6,981 nt of DNA from Elusimicrobiota bacterium (GCA_030639665.1 DAOWCC010000130.1:1-6981), one strand, 5' to 3'; positions 1-6,044 are shown, numbered from the stretch's first letter. Numbers and translations are program-made. The notes: a model not told the origin generated them from the sequence alone.

Positions 1-213
1 GACAAAGCTGTGAAATATAAATGGGTAAATAATCTGGTAAACGAAATTCGTGAAACGGGTTATATAAAAAACTCCGATGCTTCAAAGAAAATTAAATCCA
101 AGCTTTATTTGATCCAGCAAATGGATGAGAAGGGGCAGCCCTATGTGAAGCTTTCTCGTCTTAATCCTTTTGACTTTTACTATATCTATAATCCTGATAA
201 TTATTATCGCTGA
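1..213 (+). CDS. C-terminal part of an unidentified protein (truncated at left edge)
   Basis: The frame is open from base 1 and ends at TGA 211-213, giving about 70 codons. A GTG at 10-12 could serve as a start, but only nine bases precede it and they show no Shine-Dalgarno sequence. The reading is therefore most simply the tail of a longer gene that begins outside the window. The visible part is basic and lysine-rich in its first half and ends in an aromatic tail (FDFYYIYNPDNYYR). It has no cysteines, no membrane segment and no motif I recognise. It converges on the rubredoxin operon and shares the terminator at 233-272. I assign no function. Confidence 0.55.
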   Translation, partial: DKAVKYKWVNNLVNEIRETGYIKNSDASKKIKSKLYLIQQMDEKGQPYVKLSRLNPFDFYYIYNPDNYYR

Positions 214-232
214 TTGTATTAATTTATAAAAT

Positions 233-272
233 AAAAAACCCCGTCCCGCTATAAGCGGGACGGGGTTTTTTT
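233..272. terminator. Bidirectional Rho-independent terminator between convergent genes
   Basis: A perfect 12-bp GC-rich stem, CCCCGTCCCGCT (239-250) and AGCGGGACGGGG (254-265), closes on an ATA loop. It is flanked by six A on the left and seven T on the right, so a U-tract follows the hairpin on both strands. It can end the plus-strand gene at 213 and the minus-strand dfx-flavin reductase-rubredoxin operon, whose last stop codon is at 286. Confidence 0.95.
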
Positions 273-285
273 ATTAAGGGTGAAG

Positions 286-447
286 TTAATTTTCAACCTC
301 AAACTCTTCTTTGCCGGCTCCGCAAACGGGGCAAACCCAGTCGTCGGGTATTTTTTCAAAAGGAGTTCCCGCGGGAACATTATTGTCAGGGTCTCCCACT
401 GCCGGGTCATAGACCCATCCACATAGTTTGCATACATATTTTTTCAT
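286..447 (-). CDS. rub: Rubredoxin
   Basis: This encodes a 53-residue rubredoxin, a small cytoplasmic one-electron carrier with a single iron held by four cysteines. The ligands are in two CxxCG knuckles, C6-K-L-C9-G and C39-P-V-C42-G. The typical core YDPAVGDPDNNVPAGTPF (13-30) and the IPDDWVCPVCG knuckle are present, and the length is normal for the family. GGAGG lies 7 nt before the ATG. The ATG overlaps the TGA of the upstream flavin reductase-like gene (ATGA), so translation is probably coupled. It is the last gene of the operon before the terminator. Expected partners are desulfoferrodoxin and rubrerythrin encoded nearby, with the flavin reductase-like protein as its likely reductant; the partner assignment is inference. 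A different frame over the same bases is also open but has no family signature. Confidence 0.97.
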   Translation of the reverse strand: MKKYVCKLCGWVYDPAVGDPDNNVPAGTPFEKIPDDWVCPVCGAGKEEFEVEN

Positions 448-977
448 TTATTTGCCTCCGTTATTTTATTAAAGGTTGTGGCGTTTTTATGTGTCCTGCC
501 TTTTTTGTTTTTTTGGTAAAAATCATAAGTCAGCCGATTGCCTTCTTTTAATACTTCTCCGTTTATAACTTGTCCCATAAAAAGAGTATGGGAATCCGCG
601 TCCATTTTTGAGACCACTTTTACATTTAAATAAGACAGGGTGTTTTCGGTTACAATAGGACAATCGCCTTCCATTTTATGAGAAGTCTTCTCGAATTTAT
701 CGATATCTCTTCCGCTTTTAAACCCGAACAATCCGATAAATGGCAGAGGTGTTTCTTCTTCCAAAATCGAAACGGAGAAAAATCCGCTTTTATTAATTAT
801 TTCGTGGGTTAGGTTTTCTTTATTCAGGCAAATCGCTATTCTGGGGGGATTTGGCGTAAGCTGAAAAACAGTATTTACCAATTGCCCGTTTTTCTTGCCA
901 TCAGAAGAAGAAGCTACGATATAAAGCCCATAAGACAGCTTATTTAAAGATGAAAAGATTTTATCCAGGTTTTCCAT
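444..977 (-). CDS. Flavin reductase-like FMN-binding protein (Hrb flavin-domain type)
   Basis: This is a 177-residue protein of the flavin reductase-like family (PF01613 type), predicted to bind FMN and move electrons from NAD(P)H. Visible hallmarks are the N-terminal strand LSYGLYIVASS (14-24), NGQLVNTVFQLTPNPP (30-45), GFKSGRDIDKF (85-95), HTLFMGQVINGEVL (130-143), and the C-terminal LTYDFYQ with KKGRTHKNATTF (149-169). This pattern matches the flavin domain of high-molecular-weight rubredoxin (Hrb) of acetogens, where a rubredoxin domain follows on the same chain. Here the protein stops and rubredoxin starts in an ATGA overlap. I chose the ATG at 977, two bases after the dfx stop codon. 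A longer reading from TTG at 1019 would add 14 residues overlapping dfx and is unlikely. Its probable role is to reduce rubredoxin for desulfoferrodoxin and rubrerythrin. Confidence 0.88.
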   Translation of the reverse strand: MENLDKIFSSLNKLSYGLYIVASSSDGKKNGQLVNTVFQLTPNPPRIAICLNKENLTHEIINKSGFFSVSILEEETPLPFIGLFGFKSGRDIDKFEKTSHKMEGDCPIVTENTLSYLNVKVVSKMDADSHTLFMGQVINGEVLKEGNRLTYDFYQKNKKGRTHKNATTFNKITEANK

Positions 978-979
978 AT

Positions 980-1363
980 TTAAGCTATGGAACTTTTCCA
1001 AAGTCCGTGCAGATTGCAATAGGCCCTGGCTGTAACTTCCGCCGTATCAATACAGAATTCAGCTTCGGAAGCGTCTCCCGGATTTAAAAACTTCTTATAG
1101 CTTTTTTCTCCGGCTGTAAGCTCTATCCATTCAATATAATGCTTTTCTTCCATCGGATGAGCGATGCTTCCAAGTTTTACTTTAAAACCCTTATCAATTT
1201 TTTCAATTACGGGCACATGTTTTTCTTTTGCCGCGTCAACGGAGTTTTCAGTAAATAGTTGCATTGGTTTTTCGCAGCAAACCAATTCACCCATTCCTGA
1301 ATGCAGCATTTCAACTATATTGCCGCATATCATGCATTTATAAACCTGCTTTTTTTCTGTCAT
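980..1363 (-). CDS. dfx: Desulfoferrodoxin (2Fe superoxide reductase)
   Basis: Superoxide reductase, 127 residues, which reduces superoxide to hydrogen peroxide without making oxygen, using electrons from rubredoxin. The N-terminal desulforedoxin domain (about 1-36) has the FeCys4 ligands C10, C13, C29 and C30. The catalytic domain has the Fe(His)4Cys centre H49, H69, H75, C116 and H119, plus E47 and K48 of the active-site EKHVP loop. Ligand spacing and length match the classical two-iron enzymes exactly. AGGGGG sits 8 nt before the ATG. It is the first gene of the operon with the flavin reductase-like protein and rubredoxin, and the next ATG follows its stop after 2 nt. The peroxide produced is a substrate for rubrerythrin and Tpx, encoded just upstream. 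Confidence 0.97.
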   Translation of the reverse strand: MTEKKQVYKCMICGNIVEMLHSGMGELVCCEKPMQLFTENSVDAAKEKHVPVIEKIDKGFKVKLGSIAHPMEEKHYIEWIELTAGEKSYKKFLNPGDASEAEFCIDTAEVTARAYCNLHGLWKSSIA

Positions 1364-1518
1364 TTTAAGTCCCCCTAATACATAATTTTGTAAACAGCGT
1401 AATAAGAAAATAAGGTGATAAGTTGATATGTAAAAATGAGATTTCAGTTGTGTCTGTTGTTATGATTTGCATATCACCGTATTTACATGTTTGCGTATTT
1501 CCGTTGTTTTCGTTGTTT
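1364..1518. promoter_or_regulatory. Intergenic region upstream of dfx, with overlapping complementary heptamers
   Basis: This 155-bp gap between tpx and dfx must hold the dfx promoter unless the operon is read through from tpx. No clear TTGACA/TATAAT pair is visible. No classical terminator follows tpx. Three overlapping 7-bp complementary pairs are seen: GGTGATA 1414-1420 with TATCACC 1472-1478, TGATATG 1424-1430 with CATATCA 1470-1476, and ATGTAAA 1428-1434 with TTTACAT 1482-1488. They cannot all pair at once. They may be half-sites of an operator or chance in AT-rich DNA. Confidence 0.35.
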
Positions 1519-2070
1519 TTAATTCAGCTTTTTAATTTCATTCAATACTTCATCATAATTAGGTTCATTTGTAACTTCTTTTACAAGCTGAGTATATGTA
1601 ATTACGCCTTCTCTATCTATAACAAATATCGCTCTTGCCAAAAGCCTCAAATCTTTCATCAGTACGCCATAGGTTCTGCCAAAAGCGCCTTTTTGATAAT
1701 CGGAATAAGTTTTTACATTGGTAACTCCCGCGGCTCCGCACCATCTTTTCTGGGCGAAAGGCAAATCCATGCTTATGGCCAGAATATTTATATCGGGAGA
1801 TAAGCTTTGAGCTTCTTTATTAAAGCGTCTGGTTTCAAGATCGCAAACGGGAGTGTCCAGTGAAGGAACGCTCAGAATAACCGATACTTTGCCTAAGTTG
1901 CTTCTTAAAAATTTCATTGGCATCATATCATTATCCAATGTCTTAAAATCAGGAGCTTTATCTCCGACTTTTATTTCATCTCCCGCAAGAGTCATTGGCC
2001 TGCCTTGCATGGTTACGGTTCTTTTAACAGCTGTTATTGTTTCTTCTTGCTCTTGAATTTCTTCTTCCAT
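1519..2070 (-). CDS. tpx: Thiol peroxidase Tpx (atypical 2-Cys peroxiredoxin)
   Basis: This 183-residue cytoplasmic peroxidase reduces H2O2 and alkyl hydroperoxides with electrons from thioredoxin. The fold is marked by QGRPMTLAGDEIKVGDKAPDF (about 22-42). The peroxidatic cysteine C76 lies in PSLDTPVCDLETRRF, with T73 and R-residues of the family active site. The resolving cysteine C111 lies in FAQKRWCGAAG, 35 residues on, as expected for Tpx. The C-terminal ARAIFVIDREGVITYTQLVKEVTNEPNY also matches the family. I chose ATG 2070 because GGAGAG lies 8 nt before it. A TTG at 2085 would place that Shine-Dalgarno inside the gene. The first 15 or so residues are a glutamate-rich extension (EEEIQEQEET) longer than in E. 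coli Tpx. It has its own gap on both sides, and could be read through from rbr or have its own promoter. Confidence 0.95.
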   Translation of the reverse strand: MEEEIQEQEETITAVKRTVTMQGRPMTLAGDEIKVGDKAPDFKTLDNDMMPMKFLRSNLGKVSVILSVPSLDTPVCDLETRRFNKEAQSLSPDINILAISMDLPFAQKRWCGAAGVTNVKTYSDYQKGAFGRTYGVLMKDLRLLARAIFVIDREGVITYTQLVKEVTNEPNYDEVLNEIKKLN

Positions 2071-2103
2071 AATTTTTCTCTCCAAAACTGCAGGTTAAGT
2101 TTG

Positions 2104-2155
2104 AGATCAAGATTGAGGTGATTAAGGAGATTCCTTATAGTCTTAATCTTAATCT
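2104..2155. repeat. Imperfect inverted repeat between rbr and tpx
   Basis: AGATCAAGATT (2104-2114) can pair with AATCTTAATCT (2145-2155) over 11 positions with one mismatch. A small inner hairpin AAGGA-GAT-TCCTT lies between, at 2124-2136. There is no following T-run on the minus strand, so it is not a standard terminator. It may be an attenuating or processing hairpin in an rbr-tpx transcript. Confidence 0.4.
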
Positions 2156-2179
2156 AGTTTGTTGCTCGAACTGCTGTAT

Positions 2180-2752
2180 TTACCAATTTTCGCCTAAAAC
2201 TTCAAAATGAGCTTGTTTATGATCGCAGGCGGGACAAAGGTCAATAGCCTTTGTTCCTTCGTGAACATAGCCGCAATTCTGACAGCGCCATTTTACGGGT
2301 TTTTCTTTTTTAAAAACCGAGCCGTTTGCAATATTTTTAGCCAAATCAAGATATCTTTTCTCATGTTGTTTTTCAGCTATGGCAATCGCTTCAAAAATTT
2401 TCGCTATATCTTCAAAACCTTCTTCTATGGCGATGCGCGCGAAGGAGGGATACATATCCGTCCATTCTTCATTTTCGCCCGCCGCCGAGGCTTTAAGATT
2501 TGTTATCGTATCTGAGATTGTTCCGGCGGGAAATGTTGCTTGGACTGTAACCTCTCCGCCTTTAAGGAGTTTAAAAAGCCTTTTGGCATGCTCTTTTTCC
2601 TGGCTTGCGGTTTCTTCAAATATTTTGGATATTTGAATATAACCCTCTTTTTTTGCCGCGCTGGCAAAATAAGTATAGCGGTTTCTTGCTTGTGATTCTC
2701 CCGCGAAAGCCGTTAAGATATTTTTTTCTGTTTTTGAGCTTTTAAGTTCCAT
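2180..2752 (-). CDS. rbr: Rubrerythrin (non-haem diiron peroxidase)
   Basis: Rubrerythrin, 190 residues, reduces H2O2 to water in anaerobes. The ferritin-like four-helix domain (about 1-140) carries diiron ligands E19, E52 and H55 (EKEH), E93 and E96 (ENEEW), and E127 and H130 (EKQH). The C-terminal rubredoxin domain (about 153-190) has C157-Q-N-C160-G and C173-P-A-C176 with the short inter-knuckle loop usual for rubrerythrins. Domain order and length match canonical rubrerythrin. AAGGAG lies 7 nt before the ATG. The upstream DUF2400 gene ends only 24 nt away, so the two are probably cotranscribed. The protein would consume peroxide made by desulfoferrodoxin, and rubredoxin from the neighbouring operon is a plausible electron donor. 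Confidence 0.97.
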   Translation of the reverse strand: MELKSSKTEKNILTAFAGESQARNRYTYFASAAKKEGYIQISKIFEETASQEKEHAKRLFKLLKGGEVTVQATFPAGTISDTITNLKASAAGENEEWTDMYPSFARIAIEEGFEDIAKIFEAIAIAEKQHEKRYLDLAKNIANGSVFKKEKPVKWRCQNCGYVHEGTKAIDLCPACDHKQAHFEVLGENW

Positions 2753-2776
2753 GGTATTCTCCTTTATGTGGTTTGG

Positions 2777-3763
2777 TTATTTTACTAAAAAATCCTTAGT
2801 GGTTATATCAAGTTTTAGATTAATGGGAATTCTTGTTAAAGCAAAGTCATAACGCACTGGGTCCTTTGGCGCGATATTTCTAAAAAAAGCGGTTATTTCC
2901 AAGGCTGTTTTCATGGAATTGTCATTTCTTTTGGTCGCGCCTATCATTTTTGAGAGTTTAAACATATGAGTGTCCAAAGGAATAATAAGCTTGGCCGGAG
3001 ATACTCCTTTCCATATACCCGGATCAACAGCGTCTTTTCTTATCATCCATCTGAGAAATAAATTGAGCCTTTTAAAAGAACTTTTTTTATAGGGAGATGG
3101 AATAAGAGAGGGGGAATCCAAATTTAATTTTTCAGCGAATTTATAAATGGCTTTTTCAAGACTTATATCGTTCGAATTATAGAAACTTAGAAAATACTTA
3201 TTTAAAGAGCCGTATTCACGCAAAATTGATTTTATATTTTCCAATAACCCTGAGATCTCTTTTCCTGTGGTAAATCTGTGTTTAAAATTTTTAAAAACTT
3301 TTAAAAAATGAGCGGGAGTATTTGTTTTTATAAAAGAATGAGGCGATGAACCCATAATGTCCAATATGAGAGACGCGCTTTTTAGAATTTGTTCGACTCT
3401 GCCATAGGCAAGAGAAGAAGCTATCAGGCCTACAATTTCTTTATCTTTAATGGTTTTATATTTATTGATAAATTCAAGGGGATCGGGGTGAATGAAATTC
3501 TTTTTATTGTACTTTTTATAAATACTTTCAAGGCTCTGGCGGGTGCAGTAACAGGGAGCTATGCTCATCAGGCTGCCAAGGCTGTGCCGAGTGGACTGTG
3601 CTTTCAAAGGACTACTTGGGACACAAGTTCTCGCGGTCCTATCTTGCAGAGTGCAGTAATAGGGGGCTATGCTCATCCCGCCACTACTACATTCCGCCAC
3701 ACAGCATCGGCGGACAGGCGGCGGGCAAGGCAGACTGCCAAAGTTTTTTTTATTTAGTTTCAT
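2777..3763 (-). CDS. DUF2400/TIGR02757 family protein with an inserted N-terminal segment
   Basis: From about residue 78 to 328 this matches the conserved TIGR02757 (DUF2400) family of unknown function. Recognisable stretches are LESIYKKYNKKNFIHPDPLE, IVGLIASSLAYGRVEQIL, LNLFLRWMIRKDAVDPGIW and LIIPLDTHMFKLSKMIG, and the end DPVRYDFAL. The PLDTH motif recalls the catalytic Asp loop of HhH-GPD DNA glycosylases; that link is my inference. Residues 1-7 (MKLNKKN) look like a normal family start. Residues 8-76 are a foreign-looking insert with eight cysteines, while the remaining part has none. The ATG at 3763 has no clear Shine-Dalgarno. An in-frame ATG at 3568, inside the insert, is an alternative start, also without one. 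The gene lies 24 nt upstream of rbr and is probably cotranscribed with it. Whether the product is functional is uncertain. Confidence 0.8.
   Translation of the reverse strand: MKLNKKNFGSLPCPPPVRRCCVAECSSGGMSIAPYYCTLQDRTARTCVPSSPLKAQSTRHSLGSLMSIAPCYCTRQSLESIYKKYNKKNFIHPDPLEFINKYKTIKDKEIVGLIASSLAYGRVEQILKSASLILDIMGSSPHSFIKTNTPAHFLKVFKNFKHRFTTGKEISGLLENIKSILREYGSLNKYFLSFYNSNDISLEKAIYKFAEKLNLDSPSLIPSPYKKSSFKRLNLFLRWMIRKDAVDPGIWKGVSPAKLIIPLDTHMFKLSKMIGATKRNDNSMKTALEITAFFRNIAPKDPVRYDFALTRIPINLKLDITTKDFLVK
3536..3742 (-). repeat. GC-rich in-frame insert with direct and inverted repeats inside the DUF2400 gene
   Basis: These 207 bp (69 codons) are strikingly richer in G+C than the flanking gene. They contain a 27-bp direct repeat, 25 of 27 identical, at 3543-3569 and 3651-3677 (GTGCAGTAA...GCTATGCTCATC), 108 bp apart and so in frame. 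It encodes MSIAPYYC and MSIAPCYC. A two-part hairpin is formed by TCCGCC 3693-3698 with GGCGGA 3709-3714, and outside it CCCGCC 3677-3682 with GGCGGG 3720-3725. A further palindrome GGCAG-A-CTGCC lies at 3729-3739, and CTGCCAA recurs at 3573-3579 and 3735-3741. The boundaries are estimated from where family similarity begins. It resembles a palindromic repeat element that landed in a gene without breaking the frame. Confidence 0.65.
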
Positions 3764-3803
3764 TGTTTATTCAAAGTATTTGCGGGCGACAGTGAATCTG
3801 CGA

Positions 3804-3839
3804 CTCATCAAGTGGAATGTGTTATTGACACTTGATGAG
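3804..3839. repeat. 11-bp perfect inverted repeat between hcp and the DUF2400 gene
   Basis: CTCATCAAGTG (3804-3814) and CACTTGATGAG (3829-3839) are exact complements separated by 14 nt. It lies about 40 nt before the DUF2400 ATG and about 100 nt after the hcp stop. No T-run follows on the minus strand, so it is unlikely to be a simple terminator. It could be an operator for the DUF2400-rbr unit, an RNA stem in its leader, or a mobile-element border. Confidence 0.6.
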
Positions 3840-3939
3840 CTCAGTTGTCATCCCTTACCCAATATACTCGCAATCTTTATATCGTGTGTAATATTTACGA
3901 TTATATTTTTCTATCTTTTGTTTGCCGCGTTTTTTCCTT

Positions 3940-5595
3940 TTATGTTGTTATGGGTTCCAATATGGCCTTTAAGTCCTCTTCAGCCGTTGTTATCGGCATG
4001 ATATTGAATTTTTCAACAAGAACATTGAGCACAGCCGGGCTTACAAAAGCCGGCAAGGTCGGTCCCAGTCTAATATTCTTAATGCCGAGATGTAATAGCG
4101 TTAAAAGAACGCAGACCGCTTTTTGCTCATACCATGAAAGTATCATTGAAAGCGGAAGTTCATTAACTCCGATATTAAAGGCTTTGGATAAAGCCAGAGC
4201 TATTTGAATGGCTGAATAAGCGTCATTGCATTGTCCTATATCCAGCAATCTGGGTATGCCGCCTATATCGCCGAATTCAAGTTTATTAAAGCGGTATTTC
4301 GCGCAACCCAATGTAAGTATTACGCCGTCTTTAGGAACCTTTTGGGCAAACTCCGTATAATAATTTCTTCCGGGTTTCGCTCCATCGCAGCCGCCCATAA
4401 GGAAAAAATGTTTTATATCGCCGGATTTTACCGCTCCGACAACTTTATCCGCCAGGCTTAAAACGGTATTATGGCCAAAGCCCACGGTTATATATTTTTC
4501 TTCTCCGTCTTCTTTAAAACCTTCCGCTTTAAGAGCTGCTTCAATGGGCTTGGAGAAGTCTCCATCCGAAATATGAGTCACGCCGGGCCATTGGACAAGT
4601 CCGGTCGTGAATATTCTGTCTTTATAGGAGTCTCTGGGTTTTTGTATGCAGTTTGTGGTCATGATTATGGCGCCGGGAAATTCATCAAATTCCTTTTGCT
4701 GGTCCTGCCACGCTCCGCCGAAATTTCCGATAAAATGTTTATATTTCTTAAGTTCGGGATAGCCGTTTGTCGGAAGCATTTCACCGTGAGTATAAACATT
4801 TATTTCCTTGCTTTCGGTTTGTTTAAGAATTCCTTCCATATCCTTGAGGTCATGGCCGGAAACAAGAATGGCTTTTCCTTTTAAGGGAGTTATTCTAACC
4901 TTAGTGGGAACGGGATGTCCGTAAGTTCCGGTATTTGCCGTATCCAGGATTTCCATAGCTTTATAGTTAACTTCTCCGCATTTCATATTGAGAGCGAATA
5001 ATTCATCAATAGTCGCGTTTTCCCTTGTCATAAAATCAAGGGCTTTATGGAAAAAGGCATAAACCTCTTCCGCTTCCTGGCCGAGTATTTGCGCGTGGTC
5101 GGCATAAGCGGCTGTTCCTTTTAATCCATAAGTCAAAAGTTCTTTAAGTCCCGTGATATCCGCGCCTTCGTTTTTTATTCTGGTATCAATACTTATATTT
5201 AAGGCTTCTTTAATCATATCGTCATCGGATTCGGGCGTTTCCCATGAAGCGGGGCCGTTTAAAGTTTCCGGTTCAGTGGAATTTTTTTCACAGGCTTTTT
5301 CATAAAGAATTTTAGCCTTTGCTTTTATATAGGAACCGCTTTTGATAATTTCAGCTATTTTTTTTGAATCAAAATTTACATTCGTGACGGTTGTAAAAAG
5401 AGCCTCGGTTACAAAAAGATCTATTTCTTTATCTTTTTCACTTAGGGTTCTAGCTCTATGAGCGTACATTGAAATGCCTTTAATCTGCCATATCAGCAAG
5501 TCCTGCATGGCCGCAGTTTCAGAATCCTTGCCGCATACTCCTTGAATTGTGCATCCTACTCCTTTTGCCGTTTGTTCGCATTGATAACAGAACAT
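3940..5595 (-). CDS. hcp: Hybrid cluster protein, class I (NO / hydroxylamine reductase)
   Basis: Hcp, 551 residues, cytoplasmic; it reduces NO to N2O and can reduce hydroxylamine in vitro. The N-terminal Fe-S cluster motif C3-x2-C6-x8-C15-x5-C21 defines class I, the type of strict anaerobes. All hybrid-cluster ligands are visible: H248 (SGHD), E272 (HGEML), C316 (TTNC), C403 (GGCDGA), C431 (LGCAK), C456 (GQCND) and E490 with K492 (WYEQK). The length is normal and there is no truncation. AAGGAG lies 7 nt before the ATG. The Rrf2-family gene ends 15 nt upstream, so both are read from the promoter at 6057-6086. No gene for the NADH-dependent reductase Hcr is in the window, which is usual for class I systems. 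Confidence 0.97.
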   Translation of the reverse strand: MFCYQCEQTAKGVGCTIQGVCGKDSETAAMQDLLIWQIKGISMYAHRARTLSEKDKEIDLFVTEALFTTVTNVNFDSKKIAEIIKSGSYIKAKAKILYEKACEKNSTEPETLNGPASWETPESDDDMIKEALNISIDTRIKNEGADITGLKELLTYGLKGTAAYADHAQILGQEAEEVYAFFHKALDFMTRENATIDELFALNMKCGEVNYKAMEILDTANTGTYGHPVPTKVRITPLKGKAILVSGHDLKDMEGILKQTESKEINVYTHGEMLPTNGYPELKKYKHFIGNFGGAWQDQQKEFDEFPGAIIMTTNCIQKPRDSYKDRIFTTGLVQWPGVTHISDGDFSKPIEAALKAEGFKEDGEEKYITVGFGHNTVLSLADKVVGAVKSGDIKHFFLMGGCDGAKPGRNYYTEFAQKVPKDGVILTLGCAKYRFNKLEFGDIGGIPRLLDIGQCNDAYSAIQIALALSKAFNIGVNELPLSMILSWYEQKAVCVLLTLLHLGIKNIRLGPTLPAFVSPAVLNVLVEKFNIMPITTAEEDLKAILEPITT

Positions 5596-5610
5596 AGTTT
5601 TCTCCTTTAA

Positions 5611-6018
5611 TTAATTAGTTTTAGAAAATTCAGATAAGTTTATATTTATAACTTTCGCCAATCTTTTATTGGTATCCGACATAAATTCTTTAAATACGCA
5701 TTTTTTTCTCGCGCATATTTGGCTATTCATTAGGCAATCTGAAAAACTTATCCTTCCGTCCATAATTTCAATTATGTTTTTTAGTTTTGATTTCCAGGCT
5801 TTTTTGGTCAGTGAAAAACCTCCTTTGGGGCCCCGTATCGGCGATACTATTCCCGCTCTTGTAAGTTGTTGCATTATTTTAGTGAGGTGATTATAAGAGG
5901 CATTAAGTTTTTTTGCTATTTCCGATGTTGATAAGACTTTATCTTTGTTTTTCGCCATCAAATCCAGCGCGTGCAGGGCTAGGATGGCGGCGTTTGATAT
6001 ATTAATTGTTATTTTCAT
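5611..6018 (-). CDS. Rrf2-family Fe-S transcriptional regulator (NsrR/IscR-like)
   Basis: A 135-residue Rrf2-family DNA-binding protein. The winged helix-turn-helix spans about residues 28-70 (TSEIAKKLNASYNHLTKIMQ, then GIVSPIRGPKGGFSL, the family wing). Three cysteines in the C-terminal part, C95, C102 and C107 (C-x6-C-x4-C), are placed like the Fe-S ligands of IscR and NsrR, though the spacing differs slightly from the IscR C-x5-C-x5-C. Its position directly before hcp, with only 15 nt between, favours an NO-sensing, NsrR-like role; this is inference from context. GAGAG precedes the ATG at 6018. A 26-bp palindrome over its promoter suggests autoregulation, and through it control of hcp. Confidence 0.92.
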   Translation of the reverse strand: MKITINISNAAILALHALDLMAKNKDKVLSTSEIAKKLNASYNHLTKIMQQLTRAGIVSPIRGPKGGFSLTKKAWKSKLKNIIEIMDGRISFSDCLMNSQICARKKCVFKEFMSDTNKRLAKVININLSEFSKTN

Positions 6019-6044
6019 TTTCTCTCTTTTTGCGGATGTATTTG

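Noticed and set aside
249..437. Minus-strand open frame of 62 codons over the rubredoxin gene
   Set aside because: It is a shifted frame of rubredoxin; the other frame gives a complete protein with all four iron ligands and a strong ribosome binding site.
978..1019. N-terminal extension of the flavin reductase-like protein from TTG 1019
   Set aside because: It would overlap the conserved active-site end of dfx, and the ATG at 977 gives the usual family start.
1423..1803. Hydrophobic plus-strand open frame antisense to tpx
   Set aside because: It overlaps the conserved tpx gene, lacks a ribosome binding site, and its hydrophobicity follows from reading AT-rich DNA in antisense.
2071..2085. 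Start of tpx at TTG 2085
   Set aside because: The TTGGAGAG there is the Shine-Dalgarno sequence for ATG 2070.
3536..3742. CRISPR array or tandem repeat gene, suggested by the 27-bp direct repeat
   Set aside because: There are only two copies, 108 bp apart, with no regular spacers and no cas genes.
3389..4207. Several overlapping plus-strand frames across the DUF2400 gene, the gap and the end of hcp
   Set aside because: They are antisense to recognised genes, have no family signature and overlap each other.
4231..4884. Plus-strand frames antisense to hcp
   Set aside because: hcp in the opposite strand has every cluster ligand; these are shadows.
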